Positions 32,647 through 38,100 of a DNA stretch of 38,100 bases are shown one piece after another. Source of the stretch: Clostridiales bacterium (lineage in GTDB: Bacteria; Bacillota; Clostridia; Lutisporales; Lutisporaceae); contig JAAYMO010000021.1 in assembly GCA_012521375.1 (NCBI GenBank), positions 1 through 38,100 on the forward strand, read 5' to 3'. A program made the translations under genes and the position numbers. The notes under the pieces are model-generated. The model ran no database searches and was not told where the DNA came from. It was given only the letters and a program-made list of their open reading frames with translations. The number at the start of each line of letters is the position of its first letter. Position 1 is the stretch's first letter.

Positions 32647-33726
32647 ATGGCTAAAAAAAGAACAATCTCATTATTAACATTGATTGTTACAGTATTAGCT
32701 ATAATTATATTAGGGGCATTTAAAAACGGCTTTTTTGAAAGCAAATTGTTTTTAGGTGATATTAAAAAGTTAGAGATAGACAAGGAGTTAATACCTATAT
32801 CCAATAATAGTGTGATCTATAATGGTTCAGATATTATGGTAGAGGGTGAAAATTCAAATATCAGGGCTAAAAATATGGAAGGAACCATATTATGGAGTAT
32901 GAGACTTGAAGGCACTATTTCTAATATTATTGAATGTGGAAATGATATTGTAGTAATTATAGATAATAAAGGAATGGCAGCTATATCAAGAGCTGGAGAG
33001 TTGTTATGGCAATACGAATTAGTGGTTCCTGCATCAGATATATTCTGTTCTGATAAAGGATTGATTTTGATTCAGTATAAGGATGAAAATAGTAATTATT
33101 TTGATATTTTTAATTTAAAGGGCGTCAAGCTCTGTCATGGTTACATAAGCAATGCTCAAGTTGTATCCTTTGACGGGTTTAGTAATAAATATTTTACACT
33201 ATCCTTGATGGATATTTCTACAAACAGAATAGTTACAAAATTAGCTACTTATAACAATAAGGGAGAAATAATATGGGCTCAGGATTTTGTAGACATCTTA
33301 ATTCCTGTATTGAAATATAATGAAAAAGGGGAATTAGTTACAATATGCGATAATTCAATTATGAAATACAGAGGTGACGGAAGATTAATTAATGAAATTA
33401 AGGTTAATAACCCGTTGGGAAAGGTTGCAATAAATGATGAGCTAGTGGTGATAATGGAAAAAAATCAAGGATATTTTGATATAAATGTCTTTGATTTTAA
33501 TTTAAAAGAAATCGGAACAGCAGCAATCAAAAGCAATATAGAAGGTATTTTTGCAGGCAAGAAAGACTTTTTAGTTTATGATAAAAATACTGTCACATTA
33601 TTCTCAAGACAAGGCAATATAAAGGCTTTTTACGAATCCAATATTGATATAAACAGAGCCTATATAGGTGATGATTCTCAAGTATATATAGTATCAAACA
33701 GAAAACTTCAAAAACTTAGGTACTAA
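32647..33726 (+). CDS. DUF5711-like membrane-anchored beta-propeller protein
   Basis: N-terminal TM followed by repeated WSMRLEG.../LLWQYEL-type beta repeats. Confidence 0.7.
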   Translation: MAKKRTISLLTLIVTVLAIIILGAFKNGFFESKLFLGDIKKLEIDKELIPISNNSVIYNGSDIMVEGENSNIRAKNMEGTILWSMRLEGTISNIIECGNDIVVIIDNKGMAAISRAGELLWQYELVVPASDIFCSDKGLILIQYKDENSNYFDIFNLKGVKLCHGYISNAQVVSFDGFSNKYFTLSLMDISTNRIVTKLATYNNKGEIIWAQDFVDILIPVLKYNEKGELVTICDNSIMKYRGDGRLINEIKVNNPLGKVAINDELVVIMEKNQGYFDINVFDFNLKEIGTAAIKSNIEGIFAGKKDFLVYDKNTVTLFSRQGNIKAFYESNIDINRAYIGDDSQVYIVSNRKLQKLRY

Positions 33727-33739
33727 AGAAGGTGGTCTG

Positions 33740-34339
33740 GTGAATTGGTTAGACTATACAATCCTAGCGGTAATAACCATAGGTGTATTAAGAGGAGCTG
33801 TAAAAGGCTTCATACATGGCATATTTAGTGCAGGTGGATTTATAGTAGCAATTATTATAGGGAAAAAATATTATGGTTCATTAGCTAAGCTGTTATTAGA
33901 AAAAACATCTATAGAGAAATTTTTGATAAATATTATTGAAAACAATAAAGTCATTGAGGCATTTTCTTTTGTATTTCCTGCTGATAAAGGATTTAACAAT
34001 ATATATCAGTTCGTAGTCTTAGTCATAATAAATTGTATTGCCATATTTATTGTGTTTATTGGAGCAAGAATTTGCATAGGTTTACTTGAAGCATTATTGA
34101 AAGAGGTATTTAGTCTTCCTGTTTTAAGTATTTACAACCATAGTTTCGGAGCTATATTAGGTTTGGCCAATGGAATACTGATAATTTTGTTTTTATTTGC
34201 TATGTTAATACCTTTGGCATCTATAGAAAAATTTAGTTTTCTGTATAGCTCTATGGAAGATTCGTTGCTATCAAGATATTTCTATGATTATAATTTTATT
34301 TTTAATTGGATATTGAATTCCGTTACCAATATATTTTGA
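33740..34339 (+). CDS. CvpA-family membrane protein
   Basis: NWLDYTILAVITIGVLRGAVKGFIHGIFSAGGFIVAIIIG N-terminus. Confidence 0.85.
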   Translation: MNWLDYTILAVITIGVLRGAVKGFIHGIFSAGGFIVAIIIGKKYYGSLAKLLLEKTSIEKFLINIIENNKVIEAFSFVFPADKGFNNIYQFVVLVIINCIAIFIVFIGARICIGLLEALLKEVFSLPVLSIYNHSFGAILGLANGILIILFLFAMLIPLASIEKFSFLYSSMEDSLLSRYFYDYNFIFNWILNSVTNIF

Positions 34340-34354
34340 AATAGAGGTGATTAT

Positions 34355-34984
34355 ATGAATAGAAGGCAAAAGACGTTGGGAATTTTTTTGATATTGATTG
34401 GGTTATCGTCTATATTAAAAAATATGAAAATTTTACAAGGTAATACAATTGCTCTGTTTGGCGGCTTATTTTTGCTTTATTTATGGTATATTAATAAACA
34501 AAACATATTTCTTATACTTGGAGTTATAGGAACAATATATGGAGTATTATCAGTTTTAAATAATATGGGAATTTATAGATTTAGAGCATCTGAAGAGATA
34601 ATATTGTTTGCTTTAGGTATTCTATTTCTTTGCTTATATTACGCAAAGAAAGTTTCCTTCTTTGTTTTCCCCGGTTCTATTTTAATTTCACTGGCAGGTT
34701 ATCTTTTTCTAATGAAAAATTTTAACTCAGCTAAGCTTTGGCCCAGCTACTTCATATTGCTAGGATTTGCTTTTTATTTAATATACTTTATTGCCTTTTA
34801 TGAGGAAAGTAGCTGGGCATTAGTAGTAGGAACAATTCTTAATATACTTGGTATTTTGTTTTTCGGTTTTAGCTTAGGAATCATAAATGTCGTAGTATTT
34901 CAGTATTATAGTTATATAGTACCTATTGCCTTAATAATTTTTGGCTTAGTGTTGCTCATGAAGGTATTAAGGAGAAACAACTAA
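34355..34984 (+). CDS. Multi-TM membrane protein (LiaF-N/DUF5668-like)
   Basis: Repeated hydrophobic helices GIFLILIGL...ALFGGLFLLYLWY. Confidence 0.7.
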   Translation: MNRRQKTLGIFLILIGLSSILKNMKILQGNTIALFGGLFLLYLWYINKQNIFLILGVIGTIYGVLSVLNNMGIYRFRASEEIILFALGILFLCLYYAKKVSFFVFPGSILISLAGYLFLMKNFNSAKLWPSYFILLGFAFYLIYFIAFYEESSWALVVGTILNILGILFFGFSLGIINVVVFQYYSYIVPIALIIFGLVLLMKVLRRNN

Positions 34985-36135
34985 TCACCAATTATATATA
35001 TCGATGAATTAGAAGTGGAAGCTTCTATATATATTCTTTTTTCGGAGGTATCATAATCTTTGCTTTGTATTATCGCCTCTGCCTGAATATTTCCTTTATC
35101 TTTATCTATCAAATAAGAAGAATCTAATTTTGAAATATTTATATTTCCTAAAGAGGTGCTGGCGTATATTTTACAGCTGGAATTATTGTTTTTACTAAGG
35201 CCAATAGATACTTTTCCATTTGAAGTTTGTAGCAAATATTTAGCTTCTACTTCCTCTATGGAGTCGAAGTTGTTTAGATTAATGCTGCCATTGCTTGTAA
35301 AGGATTTAAGCTTATCAAAACAAGACTTATTAAACTCTATACTGCTGTTTGATGTAAAAAATTCAGCTTCATTGGATTTTGAATCCTCTGTTTTAATCTT
35401 GCCGTTATTTGTTCTAGCTATGAGAGAACGAGTGTTGCATGATGTGATCTCTATTTTGCCATTAGATGTAGTGCAATTTAATGTATCACCCAAGAAATTA
35501 TTTAAGCAGCATTTAGAATTGCTAGTTTGTATATCTACTACATTTATGTTTTTTGGAATATATATTTCAAGAGCACCCCAAGTTCTAATGGGAAAATTTG
35601 TGTTAAAATATATTACACCATTTTCATCTTTTAGAGTTATCAATTCATCAATATCGGTATTTTCAAATAGAAATTTTAATTTAAAATCCATTATAATTTC
35701 AGATTTATTTGTTTCATGGGTTTTTATTGCAATGTTTTGTGTCCTAATTACAAACTTGGTATTTTCTTTAACAGGAAAGCAATATTGTTTATCTAAGGTT
35801 TTGTAAATATCAGTATTATTAAAAGTTGAGTTTATGTAGCTAACAATTTTATCAGCAAATTTTACTGCAGCATTTGCAAAATCATTGCTTATGTTTTCAA
35901 CTTTTTCAACAAAATCAGGGCCAAACTTATCAGCGAATTCCTCAGCTTTTTTACTAAACTTATTTATTGTATCATTAAACTTAGTGGTTGAATCTGTTTG
36001 CTCATCTTTGCTGTTCTTTGATGCTTTATAACCAGAATGATCGGTTCTTTCTAAAGATTCAAGTAGTTTTATAGCTTCTTCTGAGTTTATTTTGCCTTCC
36101 TCCAACATTTTAAGGATCATCATTTTTTCATCCAC
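34981..36135 (-). CDS. DUF4097-type beta-helical protein with N-terminal SHOCT-like helix
   Basis: Repeating TSNGKIEITSC/TNNGKIKTEDS/TSNGSINLNNF pattern; N-term MLEEGKINSEEAIKLLESLE. Confidence 0.85.
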   Translation of the reverse strand: MDEKMMILKMLEEGKINSEEAIKLLESLERTDHSGYKASKNSKDEQTDSTTKFNDTINKFSKKAEEFADKFGPDFVEKVENISNDFANAAVKFADKIVSYINSTFNNTDIYKTLDKQYCFPVKENTKFVIRTQNIAIKTHETNKSEIIMDFKLKFLFENTDIDELITLKDENGVIYFNTNFPIRTWGALEIYIPKNINVVDIQTSNSKCCLNNFLGDTLNCTTSNGKIEITSCNTRSLIARTNNGKIKTEDSKSNEAEFFTSNSSIEFNKSCFDKLKSFTSNGSINLNNFDSIEEVEAKYLLQTSNGKVSIGLSKNNNSSCKIYASTSLGNINISKLDSSYLIDKDKGNIQAEAIIQSKDYDTSEKRIYIEASTSNSSIYIIGD

Positions 36136-36149
36136 TGGATAATAACCTC

Positions 36150-36512
36150 CTATTCATTCAATAGTTCAATGGCCTCTTCTGTCGTTATATCACCGTCGTA
36201 CAATCTTTGTAGCACATTTTTCCTATAGTTCTCATCCTTAGGCTTACTTTTGTAGCCAAGAGTCTCGATAAGACTTTCGAGCTTATTTTTAACAGTGGGA
36301 TATGAAATCCCCATTTCTTTTTCAATCTCTTTTATATTTCCTCTGTTCTTTATAAAAATATCTGCAAATTCTTTTTGTTCCTTGGAAAGCATGCAGAACT
36401 TACATAGTTGGAAATCTCCTTCTATTGAGATGCCGCAATTATTGCAATTTATTTTTTGTACTTGCAGCTTACCAGAGCAAATAGGACATATGCCCGGTAC
36501 TTCTTTCTTCAT
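36150..36512 (-). CDS. DUF2089 zinc-ribbon/HTH transcription factor-like protein
   Basis: CPICSGKLQVQKINCNNC zinc ribbon; MGISYPTVKNKLESLI HTH. Confidence 0.88.
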   Translation of the reverse strand: MKKEVPGICPICSGKLQVQKINCNNCGISIEGDFQLCKFCMLSKEQKEFADIFIKNRGNIKEIEKEMGISYPTVKNKLESLIETLGYKSKPKDENYRKNVLQRLYDGDITTEEAIELLNE

Positions 36513-36828
36513 TAGATCATCTCCTGATAAAAATTACTATATGTATTTAATTAAATTTTATATTATTCCTTCAAAAAGTCAATATTGTAATAAAATATAT
36601 TAATATATATTAAAATATAAATTAATATATTTAATATAAGTTTAAATTTTATGAGAAATACTCATTTAAAATTTAAGCCTGGCAATAGGGTATATAGAAT
36701 TTACAGTTTATATAGATAAAATCTATTAATAGAGTATAAATGATTTATTATATCTATAATGTTTCTTTAAAAATGTAAAAAAGTTTAGAATAATAACAGG
36801 AGTATCCCTATAAGGAGGAGGATTTAAG

Positions 36829-37410
36829 ATGAGGGAAATAGATCTGAGGGGTTTAAAATGTCCAGAACCTGTCATAAGAACAAAAAAAGCATTGGAAGAC
36901 TTAGATGATGATATAATTGTTTCAATAGTTGATAATGTTACAGCAAAAGAGAATGTAATAAGATTGGTTTCTAATTTGAATTTAAAATATGAGATTGAAG
37001 AAAAAGATAATTGCTTTTATATATCTATAGAGAAAACTAATGGAAACATAAAGGTTGTTGAAGCAGAGGGGAATGAAATAGCAATCGTAATAACAAATGA
37101 TAAATTAGGAGCCGGAAATGATGAATTAGGAAAAGTACTCATGAAGAGTTATCTGTATGCTTTAACCGAATCTTATCCTATGCCAAAGGTCATAATGTTT
37201 CTTAATGCCGGAGTAAAGCTGACTACTGAAGGTTCAGATGTATTGGATAATTTGGAAAAGCTAGTAGACGGAGGAACAGAGATAATAAGTTGTGGAACTT
37301 GCTTAGATTTTTATGGATTGAAAGAAAAGTTGAAAGTAGGTATTATAGGCAATATGTATACAATTGTTGAAAAAATGAATAGTGCAGGGAAAGTAATTAA
37401 TATAGGATAA
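36829..37410 (+). CDS. yedF: Sulfurtransferase-like selenium metabolism protein YedF
   Basis: TusA-like DLRGLKCPEPVIRTKKAL plus DsrE-like C-terminal domain. Confidence 0.92.
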   Translation: MREIDLRGLKCPEPVIRTKKALEDLDDDIIVSIVDNVTAKENVIRLVSNLNLKYEIEEKDNCFYISIEKTNGNIKVVEAEGNEIAIVITNDKLGAGNDELGKVLMKSYLYALTESYPMPKVIMFLNAGVKLTTEGSDVLDNLEKLVDGGTEIISCGTCLDFYGLKEKLKVGIIGNMYTIVEKMNSAGKVINIG

Positions 37411-37444
37411 TATTATATCAATAGATAATGTTTCCATATGCGAA

Positions 37445-37483
37445 ATTATTAAACCGATAGATGACATCTATCGGTTTAATAAT
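37445..37483 (+). terminator. Terminator after yedF
   Basis: 19-bp perfect arms ATTATTAAACCGATAGATG/CATCTATCGGTTTAATAAT around one central base. Confidence 0.85.
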
Positions 37484-37621
37484 TTAATAAGCTTGGTTCT
37501 GTTTTAGTTGTAAAAAACAATATTTATGTATTGTATTATTGGAATAATGTTAATTTTTGTGTTAAAATGAGAGCAATAATCTACAATTATGTTAAGTTTA
37601 AAATATCAGGGAGGTGGAGAA

Positions 37622-38100
37622 GTGAAAGAAATTGAAGGTAAAATTGCTAATATTATTGGTATGGCTGATTCTATGGATACTTATCTTTATGTAATATTAA
37701 AAATAATATTTATTATAATATTTTGGCGAATTGTGAATGTTATAATAAATAAGTTAATAAATAATTTTTTTAAACTTTCTCCAAAATTAAAAATGGATGA
37801 AAAAAAATCTAACACACTTTCAGGCTTGATGAGAAGTATTGTACGTTATACCATATATATTATTATGTTTATTTCTATACTCAATGTGTTAAACATTCCT
37901 ACTGAATCCATACTTGCAGCAGCAGGATTAGGAGGTTTGGCCATAGGATTTGGAGCCCAAAACCTGGTTAAAGATGTGATTTCAGGGTTTTTTATATTAT
38001 TTGAAGATCAGTATGCGGTAGGAGATTATGTGACTATAGGATCTGCTGGAGGCACTGTAGAAGAAGTAGGACTTAGAACCACGAAAATTAGAGCCTTTAA
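37622..38100 (+). CDS. MscS-family mechanosensitive channel, partial (runs off window); GTG start
   Basis: TESILAAAGLGGLAIGFGAQNLVKDVISGFFILFEDQYAVGDYVTIG. Confidence 0.95.
   Translation, partial: MKEIEGKIANIIGMADSMDTYLYVILKIIFIIIFWRIVNVIINKLINNFFKLSPKLKMDEKKSNTLSGLMRSIVRYTIYIIMFISILNVLNIPTESILAAAGLGGLAIGFGAQNLVKDVISGFFILFEDQYAVGDYVTIGSAGGTVEEVGLRTTKIRAF

Noticed and set aside
35156-35806. 216-aa ORF on + strand
   Set aside because: Antisense to the repetitive DUF4097 gene; the DUF4097 reading is clearly protein-like and this one is not
36640-36680. Inverted repeat TTTAAATTTTATGAG...CTCATTTAAAATTTAA upstream of yedF
   Set aside because: Imperfect and in a very AT-rich tract; could arise by chance composition

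Overview
The window is the replication-origin neighbourhood of a low-GC, probably Clostridia-type Firmicute. It is mostly core housekeeping content. From the left: (i) an apparent upstream region of an rRNA operon on the minus strand, whose rRNA genes would lie beyond position 1, with four stacked -35/-10 pairs; (ii) a cobalamin riboswitch followed by a PduO-like adenosyltransferase and btuFCD; (iii) a long minus-strand block (dnaA-dnaN-yaaA-recF-remB-gyrB, then hutP, a COG2984/COG4120/COG1101-type ABC operon, a SAM-I riboswitch with metNIQ, and gyrA); (iv) a bipartite oriC, with a DnaA-box cluster between dnaA and rpmH and a DnaA-trio/AT-rich element between dnaA and dnaN; (v) the plus-strand rpmH-rnpA-yidD-yidC-jag-mnmE-mnmG-rsmG-noc and parA-parB runs; (vi) two parS sites just downstream of parB; (vii) a tail of less characterised genes (PhzF, DUF4446, YkuS/UPF0180, YyaC, DUF5711-like, CvpA-like, DUF4097/DUF2089 pair, YedF, partial MscS). 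I see no CRISPR array, prophage, transposon or defence island. The best leads are small-scale: an ABC ATPase that appears to start at CTG, an SD-sequestering hairpin before ykuS, two mutually exclusive hairpins before noc, a PduO-like protein lacking the N-terminal ATP motif, the origin architecture, and an attenuator-like leader. No homology searches could be run; family names come from motif recognition.
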